Positions 12,201 through 26,600 of a stretch of DNA of 38,279 nt are shown one piece after another. Both the position numbers and the translations under genes were made by a program. The notes beneath the pieces were generated by a model, which saw nothing but the letters and a program-made list of their open reading frames with translations, was not told where the DNA came from and ran no database searches. Origin of the DNA: Elysia marginata (taxonomy: Eukaryota > Mollusca > Gastropoda > Plakobranchidae); the NCBI GenBank assembly GCA_019649035.1, contig BMAT01005576.1, positions 457,797-496,075 of the forward strand. Direction: 5' to 3'. Positions within the stretch are counted from its first letter, which is position 1, and each line of letters starts with the position of its first letter.

Positions 12201-14620
12201 AGCAAGGTTGAAAAAATAAAAGTGATAATGATAATATTGATAATAATAATAATAATCACAATAACAATAATAATAATATTAATAATAATAATGTTCATAA
12301 AAATAATAATAATAATACTAATAATGATAATTCAAGTAATATAAACAATGGCAAGAAGAAGAAAGAAGAAGAAGAAGAAAAAGAAAACAGCTTGAACATC
12401 ACGTGTTGTAGTGTAGGTAGTTTAGTTTGAATAGCCTGGTAACAACTATTTAGATCTAATCGGCTAAATGCGAGAGCAAGCAATGTACAAAAGAAAAGAA
12501 AAGAGAGTTTAGGAAAAGAAAGAGGCCGTTTTGTTTCTACACAATTAGTTACATAATCTGCCCTCACTTGGTAGACCACACTAGTACTGTTTATACATTA
12601 CGTTATCCGAGTCCAAATTTCCCTTCACAGCTGTAACCTCACTGACACTTGCTTGGATTTGCCTTCTCTTCTTTCAAAAGGCTTATTTAGAACTCAGTGG
12701 CCTACTTTGTCACGATGGTCTAAGAAATCAAGTTTCACATGAAGCAAAGATGCAGATCTTTCGGTTGCTTTAGACCGGGGTTGGGAGATCTGCGTTAGAT
12801 TATAGTAAACAGAATCTGGAACAGAAAAAAGAAAAACATCACAGAATAGTAGAGAGACTAGGTGACTGTTGCAGCTGTTGTAAGTACCACACAGACACTT
12901 TATCTCCTATTAACAGATACAAACTCTTTGTTTCTGGTAATACAAAGTTCAAATAGGGGATTGGCATATGTGCAGAGGAAAAAAACAGACTGGAGGGGGG
13001 GGGGGGCTATCAGTTCAATCCCCTTCAGTAAAAAGATCAGTATATGATAATTTTGCCTGACCAATCCTTCAACTATTGCTGCTGCTATTTCTCCTCCTTC
13101 TCCTTTTCTTCTTACTACTACTACTACTACTANNNNNNNNNNNNNNNNNNNNNNNNNNNNNNNNNNNNNNNNNNNNNNNNNNNNNNNNNNNNNNNNNNNN
13201 NNNNNNNNNNNNNNNNNNNNNNNNNNNNNNNNNNNNNNNNNNACTACTACTACTATTACTATTTTTACTACTACTGCTACTATTACTACTTCTACTGCTG
13301 CTGCAGCTGCTGCAGTTATTGCTGCTCTGGTACAGTTGTTCGTGGCTATACCATATATACATTTAAAGTTGCTTAGTAAACTTCACTTGTTTCAAGAATA
13401 ATAAAAGTCATGCATGCTTTTAAGACGGTTCCTGGTACTATCGCACTTACACCAACTACACTGTTAAGAAGCGTTTTAAGTGAAACAAACAAACAAAAAA
13501 CAACTACCGATTGGGTATTGAACGAAACTAAAACCTGAAAGAAATCTGCAGCGTTAGATAAATAAGACGCCAACAGCAACAACAACAACAACCAGCATCA
13601 CGATCTGTCCAATCTCAATGAAAGACAACACCATCGTCTCCTCTATATCATTGAAAACATCAGACTTGCAAACATGCGATGCTGGCCATTATTAATCCTC
13701 CTTTTAACGACAGAAAAGTGCAAAACTTTTTGCTTGGGAAGAAGTATGGCTACATAAACAAGTTTTTCTTTGGGAAATATATCTGTTGAGCGGTTTTAAA
13801 AAAGTGGACAAAAAATTACAAGGACGCTCTTTGCACGTGTGTCAGAATGTGGAGATGTGAACTAAACATGGCGTTTTGGCTGGGTGTAATCTGATGATTC
13901 CTGATTACCTATGCCGTTCTCATATTATGTTAGCTTTATTTCACTGGTGCTTGTATTCATTTCTAACCTAATGCAAAGTAGACTATAGAGTTGTTATTAT
14001 TATTGTTATAGGCAGTTCAGGTAAGGAGAAAAAATTAGTTTGCTATTACTTGAGTTTTTGTTAAATTTTGTCTTTTTGTTGGTTCTTTCCCGTTATTAGT
14101 GCATTTGATCCAATTTGTTAACTTGTGCCTTTGGTTTAATAGAACCGAACAATACAAAGTTAATCTCATACGAATGGTTTTAAAAAGTTGTTAATTTTTA
14201 CGAAAACCCTGAATTTTTTTCTGTATTAGACATGACGTGTAAACTTTCCTGTTAGTTGGCTGTGTGCCAAACCAGACTGAGTTATCAGAGGTTTCTTTCT
14301 TCGTGTTTTGTAAAAATGTTATCTCCATCTAAGACTTTAAAAGTAAATGTCAAAGCGACTCCGCGCTAAAAGGTTAAAGTTTTGCGCACTAGATCTCGTC
14401 AGCGAATTCAATTTATGCAAGCAAAATGAAAAACCGGATTATAAGGAAAAAGGTCTAACATTTTATTTCACTTTATTCTAGTTATTTGTGTTGTGTAATG
14501 TTGTTGTTTACAGGGAATACTTGAGAATAGAAAGAAAAAGCGTCTCCTCGGGTGACAGAAGAAAGAAAGCGGTTATACATTAACAACTGAAAGAAGAAGA
14601 AGGAGAAGAAGAAGAAGAAG

Positions 14621-14667
<47 letters not shown>

Positions 14668-17600
14668 GATTAAGAAGAACAAGAAGAAGAAAAGAAGAAG
14701 AATGAGAAAAAGGAGGAGTAGGAGAAAAAGAACTAAAGGGAGAAAAAGATGAGGAGGACAATGAGATTAAAACAGAGGAAGATTTGAAAAGAAAAGAATA
14801 CACAAAGGAGAAGTGAACGGATGAGAAAAAAAGGGGGATGAAAAAATGTGAGCATAAAAATATAGGCCTTACGTTGAATACCAAGAAATAAGAAAGTAAC
14901 AAGGAAAAACAGCGGTAAAAGAAGTAGACTAAAAAGCTTTGAATACCTTACAAATTTATTGAGATTTTTGTTAAAATTAGGAAATACTGAAACAACATGG
15001 CAAGAAAAATTGACTTAGCTTTAATGAACTGTAATAACATTTATCAACCAAATAGCGAGTTCCTGAAAACGAGTTTTTCTTTCTATTTCTGTAAGACTCA
15101 AAACAAAGTCACCCCGATATTAAAAGATAAACACCACCCAATCGATAGCCATATAAGTTTCACTGAATGCTCAGAAAAGCCTTAATGCATCAGAACAGGA
15201 CTAAAACGTTATCGAAAATCATTCTTACCAACTGTCATTAAATTCATTCAATTGTTTTTAATACTTTCTATTTACCAACACAAACTTCATTCTTGTGTTT
15301 GCATTATTTCAATACCTTTCTGAAACTGATGTTATTGTGTATGGGACTTCTTGTGCATATTTTACGTTTCTTTCAAAAACCAAAACAATGTGCCTCGTGA
15401 AAGGTCAATAAACACCTGCCTTATCTTATCGTAAATAGTCCTTCTAAGTCATCAAAAAAACTAAAAACTCTAGTTCATACGAGTAGTGAAATAAAAATAA
15501 TTTGTTCTCTCAACACATTAAACAATTTTCTGTTATCATCCCCATCAATACCTGGTAATGGTACCGCCGGTCAAGCACTCATAAATTATTAACCCCGTAT
15601 TCTTGATTACAGCCTACCCGGACGAGGACCAACGCAAAATTATTTGATGTTAAGAGTATAATGCTAAATTTCTGGCAACTGCTAATTACAATATAGGTGG
15701 TAGTCTGGAGAGATTTTGTCTTGTTTTGTCTGAATTGAAAGTCTTTTAAAACAAGTTGGCAATAGAACAGAAATTTCTATTTGTAAAAGGCCTAAACTTT
15801 GTGTACTTGTGTTTTTACATTAAGTCGTTTGTTGTTGTAAAGCAATAAGCAATAAAATAAACAAAAAAGGATGGCCACAAAAGACAATGAAATTTAATAT
15901 GCTTTGGTCTTCTGTGAGGTCAACTCGGTGCTATTCCAGCAGACGCAAAAGGTAGCCATGGGTGCACTATCACATTTCCTCTTGAACTTCTATTATGGAT
16001 TCCTCTTATCATAAAAATATTGTTCTATTGGCCATGAAAACGCCTCATTGACCCATTTTAAAGTAAAGATCTTTTTGTGTTGTCTTAACTTAAGCTGCCG
16101 CTGCATTTTCGGGCTCACACGCAATCATAAAATTTTAATAACCACTAAGCCAAGTCAATATTATTACATAAATGGCAGATAGTGTAGAGCTGAAGTAAAG
16201 AAGACAACAACATGGAATCTACTTTCATGTCGCAACAACTTTTGCTTTTCTTTCAGAAGAATATGACCGTGCCGTCAGCCACAGAGAACGCTGGCAGCGA
16301 CACAAGCAAAGTGAGTCTGAGTCCAGGTCCCGTCAGGAAACAGGACATCCTCACAGCCGGAAACGGAGATCCATCTCCATAGAGAAGCACGTAGAGACCC
16401 TGGTCGTTGTGGACTCTGAGATGGTCCAATTCTACATCAACGAAGATATTGAGACCTATGTGCTCACTGTTATGAATATGGTAAAACCAATGTCACTTTT
16501 ACATAGTCCTGCTAAATGTTCTTTCCTTATATTAAAATGTTTTTTTACTGTAGAAAAAAACACTGTTGTAATTCTTACATGCTAAAATATTTGAATATGT
16601 TTTGTTTGGAAGAAACGAAGTTAAAAAGAGACGAATGTATGATATGAGTTCTGCTCAATATTTTCATGATGTTGCGAAGTGCATTAGCATTAATTCCTTT
16701 GCCGTTATTAGTTCTATGTTATGCTAGATCCATACAATCATAATTCTTTCAATTTATACCATATCAATTATAATATAATTATGTTTGAGATACTTTAAAA
16801 TGGTTCTAGCCCAAATCAAAGCAAAGTGATTTTACAAGCATCTTGCATCGTGATACAAAGAAGTCGTATTTTCATGAAAACATGTTTTGTTTTACCTATT
16901 TCTATTACAATACTTTCCTCTAGGGCCTTTCAGCAACGTCCTTGTTGTTCCTATCATAGTTGTCATCATTTTAAACTAAACTTGTCCGTCCATAAATGTT
17001 GATACAGCATAAGCATCGGTAATATAAACATTTTACTGGTATAAGTTAATAATTTTAAGAAAAAGAAAACACACATTGCGGTATAGTTAAGGGAAGCAAT
17101 AGTCTATTGGTAATACATTTTTTTCGTAATTTGTAAATTATCTCCCTTCTGCAGTTTTTTTGCTCTTGACAGTAAAAACACTCTATCGAAAAGTGGAACC
17201 TTTTAAAAACTTAAATAACACGAGTGTCGACAACTTAATTTAGTTCCTTTTTCATTGCTTTGGTTTTAGCTTTTGTCCTTTTATCTTATTACAAAAAACC
17301 GTGCTTTGTATATAAATGTATCCGTTATATTTAAAACTATAGCCAGTTCTTATTTCAATGTTAAGTAAATTCGATAAGAAATAAGTATAAAATTGGTGAA
17401 GTGTCACCTCCCTTCTCTAGCCTTGTATATCCATGTTCTGGTTTCATTACTGTTTCAGGTGGCCACTCTGTTTCATGATGCCTCCATCGGCAACGCTGTC
17501 AACATAGTAATAGTAAGAATTATGCTGCTACAAGATCCTGACGTGAGTCAAGCTCCGTTATTTTATTGTTTCATTCAATGTTGCCTCTTCGTTTTTCAAT

Positions 17601-20600
17601 ACCTAGATGTTAGCACAACATGGCACAGTCCTTGTTTTATTATCCGTTTTGATGGGATGGAGTTTCTTAGTATTAGCTTTACTCTAGGAAGTCAGCCGGC
17701 CAACGAACATTCAATGCGGACGTTTGCTACGTCAGTTTTCATTCAAATCAGGCCGCGTTGAACGAAAAGTGTCAGTAAAGGATGAAATAGTAATTTCATC
17801 ATGTTAGTTAGCCAATTAATTCCATTGCTAATACAATCTGATGGTCTGGTCTTGTGTTTATTAGTTTATGATATAAACTGCTAATACTATAAGATGGTCT
17901 GGTCTTGTGTTTATTAGTTTATGATGTATAATCCATTGCAAAGGTTTTGGAAATAATTTTGTGCTGGCTAAAAATCATCGAGTCTCACGGCGTTATCAAT
18001 TAATACGCCATCAGTTCTCGGGCTAATACCTTATTAAGTCACAATTTTTAGCGTGATTGTTCTCATCTCTCTCTATATAGGAGGAATTGAAAATTACTCA
18101 CCACGCGGACAAAACGCTCAGAAGTTTTTGCAAGTGGCAAAAGAAGATAAACTTCCGTAATGATGACCATCCTAACCATCACGATGTTGCTGTTTTGATG
18201 ACAAGGTTTGTCCTGAGCAATTTTTTATGAGCGTTTTGTGATTATTTTCTTTAGTCATTCGTTTGGTAGGAAGCAGATTGCGCAAATTGGGTCGTGTGGG
18301 TTTACAAACGAAAGATAATAATGAGAGGGAAAGGAAAAACGATGAGTGCAGTGAGGAAGGAGGAAAACAAAGTTAAAAAGGTAACGGGAACAAGCTAGGG
18401 AGTTATGAGGGTAACACAAATATTTAATACGGCTTCAATTTTGCAATTCTTTTAATAACAGGCTCAGCCTTGAGTCATTTTAGTAAAGTCACAACAAATC
18501 AACATAAGGATTAAAAGCCCAAAGTAAATTGAATAAAAAACTGATGTCACTATGTAGGTTTAAATTTATGTCAACCGATTTCTATACATTTCAAATAATT
18601 ATCAAAAAGGATGGGGTGAGAGAGACAGGGACAGACATACACAGTGGGTCGGTGAATATGAACTTCCACAACTTTGCATCTGTCTTAGTATACTTTTTTG
18701 TCTTTTCAAATACCTTATCACTATGTCCTATTGTATTCATTCCCTATGTACAGGAGAAATATCTGTACACGTATGAACGAGCCATGTAGCACCCTAGGCT
18801 TGGCCCAGGTGGCCGGATTATGCCAGCCTCACCGTACATGCAGCATCAATGAGGACACTGGACTCTCCTTAGCATGGACCGTGGCTCACGAACTTGGCCA
18901 CAAGTGAGTTCTTTTATACCATTAAAAAGTTCGTTTCAGTCGCAATTGTAATCTTTTTAGTGGCCGGTCAGATCATAATTAATCACGTTTGTATCGTGGT
19001 GAAAATCATCAAATATCTCATTTTTTTCATCATTATCATTAACATCATCATCACCTATACAACTTCTTAATCAACATCGTCATCAACATTACAATCGCTA
19101 TCATCGTCAAAAAATAGTTTCATTTATGTTGCTTGATAATACCGACACCGCTTTAATCAACTTGAAGTGCCATGTACTGATTTCCTGTCGAATGAGCTGT
19201 TTTCAATGAAACAACAGATAAATCTTCAAAGTTTAATTGTTTCCTTTCATCCCAAAACCTCTAGCTTTGGGATGAAACATGACATCCACGGGGAGTGTAA
19301 GCCTGGCCCCAACACCCAGTATGTAATGGCTCCTCATCTCACCTGGGACAGAACGCCCCGAAGCTGGTCCATCTGTAGTCGAAAGTCCATCACTGAATTT
19401 CTAGAGTGAGTTCTTGCCCTATGATTATTTTATCCAACTGTAAGAAAGATAAAAATAAAACTTACTTTCAGTTTAGGCTTAATGCTCTTTTCATGACATC
19501 AAGGCAAACATTGTTGATTTTTAGAAAAGAATTTTATCCGTCGTCATTTCATTGAATCGGTACATAATTTCAAAATTTCTTTGAATGCTCAATTACTCTT
19601 TGCAATGTCATTATAGGCCTATCATATAGTTTTTCAAACTATTTGTTAACTAAATACATGTAATCAGGTTTATATCATGCGCTCTGAGCCTGCGTTATCG
19701 TGGGATAAGTAACATAATAGTAACGTGTGAAATGGAATAACATCAAATGAGACGTTAAATTCTATTGGAAATAATTGTTCCTTTAGCCGTAACTGGGGCT
19801 ACTGCTTAGACGACCCTCCGGGACAGCATGACTTTAAGTACCCTACATTGCCTGCCGGGACCATGTACGACGCCGATCACCAATGCCGCCTGCTCTACGG
19901 TGAAGGAGCAGAGAGTTGTAAAGGCATAGAGGTCTTAGAGGTGAGGTGCAAGCCTTTGTGGCCACCATAATTATTCGCGTCAGAACTATACACAGGTTCT
20001 TATGAACTATACTACCGGTAATAAAAATCTGTTGAACTTGTTTTGGTCTGATATATCACTCCGCTCTGTTCAATTTTGTAGCAGGCTATTAAATACAGAA
20101 TACTTATTATAACTCAAAATTCAATAAAGAAAATAAGGATAAATGAAAGAACCACTCCCTCCTTTTTTAACATGGATAACTTTGTAATACTGTAATGCAT
20201 TAGAACACAAAAAGTAAGCCTTATCATATTTACTTTCTTTTTACATTGCTGCTAAAATAGTTCAATGCAGATTGCATGTTACAGAAACGTCTTTACCCAA
20301 GATTTGTTTGTTTGAGATTCTTTTAATTAAATTTCATATCAAGTCACTTTGTACGCTCCCCACTTCTCTTCTAACTTGAAACAACATTTATGTTATACCA
20401 TTAAAAAGATGCATGTTTTTAAGAGTAATCACAACGAAAACTGAAGCTTATATTAGTTTTCTAAGTTGTTTCCCTTTTTCCGATTTCACAGAATATCTGT
20501 GTGACTCTGTGGTGTCGCGTCAACAACAAATGTTCTACAAAGCTTCAGGCAGCCGCCGTGGGGACTCTTTGTGGTGCCAACAAGGTAATTAACCATAACT

Positions 20601-23600
20601 ATGCGATATGCTGTTTTCTGAACAACAAAGCCTTACCTTGTTCACATACATCTGTCAATGGCGAAGAGCAGGGAAAAGGACAACTGACATGATGAACAAA
20701 GTCCACAAAAAGAGGACGAAAAACAAATCTAAGGAAAATGTAAAATAATAATTATATAATGAATTGTTTCCTTGACCTAATGTTGAAGAGAAGAGTTTAG
20801 ATTGTTTCTTTGTATTGCATTAACAATACAAGTGACAAAACATATGGCCGATTCACAATCAAGCCCTCAAACAAAATTTCGTAAATATATGGTTTTCTTT
20901 ACATAAATTCAACAACCTTTGCAAAGAGTAAAAAGTTATGCTAACTCAAGAAAAAATACTAGCCTTCTTAAAAGGTAACTGGTTCATCCACGCAGAACAG
21001 CTAGAGAACTGGATTCGTTGATAATATGTTTTTGGAAAAAACCAAAGATAGGGCGACTGAAAAATGGAATAACATCAAATGAGACGTTGATATATATATA
21101 TATACCACACCATTTCACCCTCAAATCAAAACGATTATTAGGGAAAACGTGCGGTAAATTAAGTCAAGCCAACGTAAAGGATCCCTCTTTAAATGGCGAT
21201 TACAGTTGAAAACAGCAATGTTGAAAATGAGCACATTAACAAAAGTGTAGTTTGTTAAAGTAAAACAGGTCTTTTCATCTGAAGTTTATAACAATACTCT
21301 ATTGAAATAAATAGAGGGTAATAGCTTTTTTTTAAAGATTTCCTGATATCTTTTTATGATACAGATTACTTTGTCCAAAATCACTAAAGAAGTCCTTTTG
21401 TCGCAGCCTTAATGAAAAAGGAGATATATACAGATATGGGCCGTTTAGATTTTTAACAAAAATCTTATAAGACTATCATACCAATGTTACTTTATTCACG
21501 ATCGTGAATTGATTTCGTTTTCAGTGGTGTTTTAATGGACAGTGCGTGGACATTGGTGAACGTCCGCAGGCTATAGATGGAGAGTGGGGTCAGTGGGGCG
21601 AGTGGTCGGACTGCACAAGGACGTGTGGCGCAGGTGTCAGTGTGGCCCAGAGACACTGCAACCACCCGCCGTGAGTTCTGCTCTCAGTTTATCTATTACA
21701 TCTATTGGTCATAGAGTATAAGGGAAAAAAGCAACGAAAATAACAAACTCGAGATGGTCACGGTAAAAATCGCTCGGTTTTGAAAATACGAGCGAATTTG
21801 CTCCTTCTACAGTAAAAATGAACCATGATGAGTCCAACAGATAGCTATTACTAAACCTCATACTGGCGTATTATAAATGTTCTGAAAAAAGTATCTCAAC
21901 TGGAAGATAAGCTACATTTTTAACTTTTTCAATCTCTAATAGGGCATGAAATGAAGTTACACAAAACGACTGGTGTCCTATTCACTCTGTTCGCCTCCTC
22001 AATTTGTTTCTTTTCCGCTGTAGTTAGGTATAAAATATCTCATGTCTAATTGAGCAATGGCACGTATTGCAGTCTATTTTGAACATTTTATTTTCTGCAA
22101 TTATTTTTTCTTGTATTCTTCAATTTTTTAGACGTCCTGTTTTGTATCCTTACCTGTTAGTCATTAATTTTTATTCTTTACCTGTTGTGTGCAACTTTTT
22201 TACTTTCTTTAAACAGACCATCTAATGGTGGAAAATATTGCACCGGAGAAAGGAAAAGATACAGAATATGTAACACTGATGTAAGTGTAACTATTTACCA
22301 AAGGTATTGGCGTTTTATATGTGCTTGTAGGTTTAATCTTAAATCAAGCCTTTAATTGTGTTTGTAACTCTTTCAGATACAGCTCTTTGAATTTTGATTT
22401 AGTTTATATTCAGCTAAAAAGCCTCCCTATAAAATACTTGTGATTTTGAAAAAGCCATGCTATCTAAAAATGCATTTTATATCAGTGTGGTGTATGCAGG
22501 ATTTTGAACATTTTTTTATTACCTTATGTTTCTCCAACAACAAATCATGCCTCTGCGCCAGGCTTTGGGTCTTTTAACAGAATGAAATTAAATAAATCCA
22601 CAGAACTGTGATGAAAACGCCGAGAGTTTCAGAGCTGCACAGTGCGGGGAATTCAATGACTTGCCTTATAAAGGGAACAAGTACAAGTGGGAGCCGATTC
22701 TCACTCTAGGTACAAACAGCAATTTGTTATAACCAAAAAACTGTAATAGAAATTCTGAAGATATTTGATTTCCCCAAATCGGAATGTAGGTCTAAACAAG
22801 ATTGGCGCTGGTTAAATATTTCAGAAAGCTTATGGAAAAGTTTACAAAATCTGTTTCAAAATAATTATATTAAAAACTGTGGCCATCGCTTAATTTTTAG
22901 GGCAAACATAGTTAAGTAGGAAATCCAATCAAAATGCTATTGATCTGTTATTTCGCTTTATGCATAGGTTTGTTAACAGTTTTCTTGTGCTTCATTCATA
23001 CTCAGACACTCCGTGTCAGCTGCACTGTAAGCCGAAGGACCGATTTTTTTCTGTGCTACTCAAGGATATCGTCACAGACGGCACTCCCTGTATGCTGGGC
23101 TCGAGACACATGTGTATCAGCGGCCGCTGTAGGGTGAGCTATTACAGTACCTTGTTCTTTCTTATCATCACACAAGCATACCTCTCTGGTATTTGCAATA
23201 AATTGTCATCAAATTTAACCCGTCTAAAGCAACTTTTTCATTATAATTGCCCACAGATGCTGTTGTGTTATCTTTTTAGAAATCGCGATTAAGTTTTGTA
23301 TTGACACTTTTGAAAACGTTATTTTTCAGCAATCCGGCGTTTAAAACAACTTCTAATTGACAAAAGTTATCAGTTTTAGTTAAATGCCAATTTGTTTACA
23401 CTATCGCTGTTTCTTTTAATCTCAGTTTAGTGACGATTGCCAATTCAGGGTGCTGTGAGACCTTCGATAACAGCCATTCATTTCTAAAATTACGAAAGTG
23501 TTTTGATACAGCAGGCTTTTTTGGATAACTCCTTTCAGTAAAACCAAATTATTTGTTTTCAAAATGCAGACTACTCACTGGTGAAGCTTCAATTACACTC

Positions 23601-26600
23601 CAGTAGATTTTATATCGCAGTAGTGAAGATTTCTCATTAGCACTGATGCGATATTCTCATATACGGCCATTACAATTTTAAAGGGTTTGAAAATATTTTG
23701 TAAGAAGGCTTATAGAGAACACTATCTGTTTGAAGATCTTAATCTGCAAGGTTAGCCTGTGCGTTACGCCGCTTTGGTATCATCACGTAAGCAGTTTGTT
23801 TTTTTTAATCTCACCGTTGTTAATGTTATATTCTGAAAATGTTGTCTAACAGTCGGGAATTTCTATACTGTTGTCACAAACACCAGAAATTATAATCGAG
23901 TAAACGAATAAAACTCCTGATGCGAGATGTGAGTTCTTTTAAAATCTTGAAAACGTGAAAAGTCGTGTGAAGAANNNNNNNNNNNNNNNNNNNNNNNNNN
24001 NNNNNNNNNNNNNNNNNNNNNNNNNNNNNNNNNNNNNNNNNNNNNNNNNNNNNNNNNNNNNNNNNNNNNNNNNNNNNNNNNNNNNNNNNNNNNNNNNNNN
24101 NNNNNNNNNNNNNNNNNNNNNNNNNNNNNNNNNNNNNNNNNNNNNNNNNNNNNNNNNNNNNNNNNNNNNNNNNNNNNNNNNNNNNNNNNNNNNNNNNNNN
24201 NNNNNNNNNNNNNNNNNNNNNNNNNNNNNNNNNNNNNNNNNNNNNNNNNNNNNNNNNNNNNNNNNNNNNNNNNNNNNNNNNNNNNNNNNNNNNNNNNNNN
24301 NNNNNNNNNNNNNNNNNNNNNNNNNNNNNNNNNNNNNNNNNNNNNNNNNNNNNNNNNNNNNNNNNNNNNNNNNNNNNNNNNNNNNNNNNNNNNNNNNNNN
24401 NNNNNNNNNNNNNNNNNNNNNNNNNNNNNNNNNNNNNNNNNNNNNNNNNNNNNNNNNNNNNNNNNNNNNNNNNNNNNNNNNNNNNNNNNNNNNNNNNNNN
24501 NNNNNNNNNNNNNNNNNNNNNNNNNNNNNNNNNNNNNNNNNNNNATAGCATGACTAAGGAACTAGACTAGAACGATGTCTAACTTCGTTACAACTGTTAA
24601 ATAACATGGTTTGTCAAATTAAACACAACTAATTAGAGTGTTAAAGATATAAGCGCCACAAGCATTTCAATCTAAAAGATTACTTAAAAACATTAACGCT
24701 TATTTTCAAAAACAAATCTCGAGGCGACACAATTATCGCATGAAAAAAAAACAAATAAAAAACGCCCACAAACATAAGTTATACTAAAGAGAAAACACAT
24801 ACCTCGTGGCAATTAATTAACAGTGTATTTTGTACAGACTTTACTCAAGCTGTAACCTTTGTAAACTTACATAACATTTCTCGTCCCTTAGCATATCGGT
24901 TGTGATTGGGTCCTCGACTCAAGTGCAACAGAGGATCGCTGTGGGGTTTGTTTCGGTGACGGCTCCACCTGTACCACCATCAAGAATCGGTTCAATGAAA
25001 CTAAAGGTCTAGGTGAGTTCTTGACCTTAACTTCTTTTTACAAATCTCTCGTTCAAGAAAAAGTTAGGTAGAGCCACACCAGCGCCGGACCCGGCCGTCA
25101 AACTGGTCCTAACGTTGTTTTTCTTTTGTGTATGTTTCGGCCTGTGCTACAGCAGTCCATGTCAAACCCCACACCATGAAAAGAAGCCACTGTCTGACCG
25201 TCCTCATAACGCTGGTGTGGTTCAGTGTTCGAATCCATAGACATAGCACGGCACGAAAGAAAACAATAATAAAATTTCATTGAAAAAGACAAAACGAAAG
25301 TTTATTCAGTTTTTTTTTCATAAACACCCACGAGATTACTAGATTCTGGAAAAATCTCAAGATCTCTAGAATTTGGAAAGATCCCTTGATCCAGTGAAAA
25401 AAACACTGGCGCTGGCAACATTGCCCACAATGCAATATGATTTTTTCGCGGGAATAATTCGCTCTCCACCCATGCCACGCCGACATTACTGTTTATGGTA
25501 CCTCTGCGGCAGCGGTAGAATTGCTTCTATGTCCTATAAAAATTGCCGCTGCGGTACAGCAGAACTGTCGATGCCATCCCGCTTCCGTTCTGTACCAATG
25601 GATTCAGGCAATGGCATTTTTGTTTGAGCGATCTGTACCGTCTCGCTGCCGTTCTACCCCGTGCCAATGGTATTCAGGGCTTCGGTCGGAAAACGTGAAA
25701 GTACAAACACATTTAAAGCTAATCTGACAACAGAATTGCTTTATAGAATGTAATTGCTGATCACCCTTGATATAATACCATACTGTTTTATGTGGAGTGT
25801 CAGTGTACACTCAGTAGATAGTCATCTAAAAAGCTCCACAAAAGAGGTACCTGGTAACCATTTATCATAGTACTTTAACACAAAAACTCTGTTAAGCCAC
25901 GATGCTAAAAAAACAGTCTACTTTTATATCATTCTAATGTTTAAATGATAGTACCATTAAGAACCGAAGCGGCTTTTCATTTTGTCTTTAGCTTTTAGAC
26001 AGTATGCAATCACGATTTTGATTACCGTCGTGATGAAAGGACAGCTTTATGCAGAACACCAGTTTTAGTCTCAGCTTTTCTGTGCATGATCTGAGAATTC
26101 TAAACTCTTAAGCAGTCCTATTGTATATCAAATATATAATTTTTTTCAAGAAATGGACAAGCTCTTTAGTGATGACAAAATTAATTGTATCTTGAACTCA
26201 GGATATGTGGAGGCCACTGTTATCCCTAAAGGTGCCCGCAACATTCGGGTGGAGGAGGTGGCTGAGGCCATTAACTTTCTCGCTCTCAGGAATGACCGAG
26301 GGGAATACTATCTCAACGGTAACTGGTTTATACAGGTTAGTCCCAGTATAAGCATTGATAGTTAAACCCGTAGGCACAGCCAAGCAAAAAAAAGTACAAT
26401 GAAGGATTACAACTGTTTCACAAACTTTCCCTTGAAGCAAACCGTTATAAAAGATTCAGAAAAGATCAAGCTCTGCGGTTGATATTATTATCAATAAAAC
26501 TTTTAACCAGAATCTGTTGAGGAAGCATCAATCTCTATGAACATGTTTTCTCATAATAACTTGCCCTTTTGACGCAGTGTAGATTGGTTCACAAAGACCT

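Larger units (their letters stand above)
9275..16256 (+). other. Intron 1 (about 7.0 kb)
   Basis: This is the largest intron with both ends in the window. It contains the 17-bp minisatellite (9815-10429), an AAT tract (12220-12322), a 12-base G run (12995-13006), an interrupted CTA/CTG tract around an assembly gap (13108-13325) and a GAA/CAA tract (14584-14703). I see no exon, and phase 1 to phase 1 joining of exons 1 and 2 makes a continuous prodomain. Confidence 0.8.
25013..26201 (+). other. Intron 13 (1189 bp, or 1138 bp with the upstream acceptor)
   Basis: It contains a sequence with a tRNA B-box match (25227-25236) and a GC-richer segment with a diverged internal repeat (25580-25608 and 25644-25678). 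An alternative, in-frame acceptor lies at 26149-26150. Confidence 0.75.

Noticed and set aside
14482..14902. Poly-Leu and poly-Val reading frames
   Set aside because: Produced by GAA/CAA triplets; not a protein.
23874..24551. Open frames spanning the N gap
   Set aside because: They are mostly Ns. Exons 12 and 13 join in phase with the family sequence, so a hidden exon is not needed.
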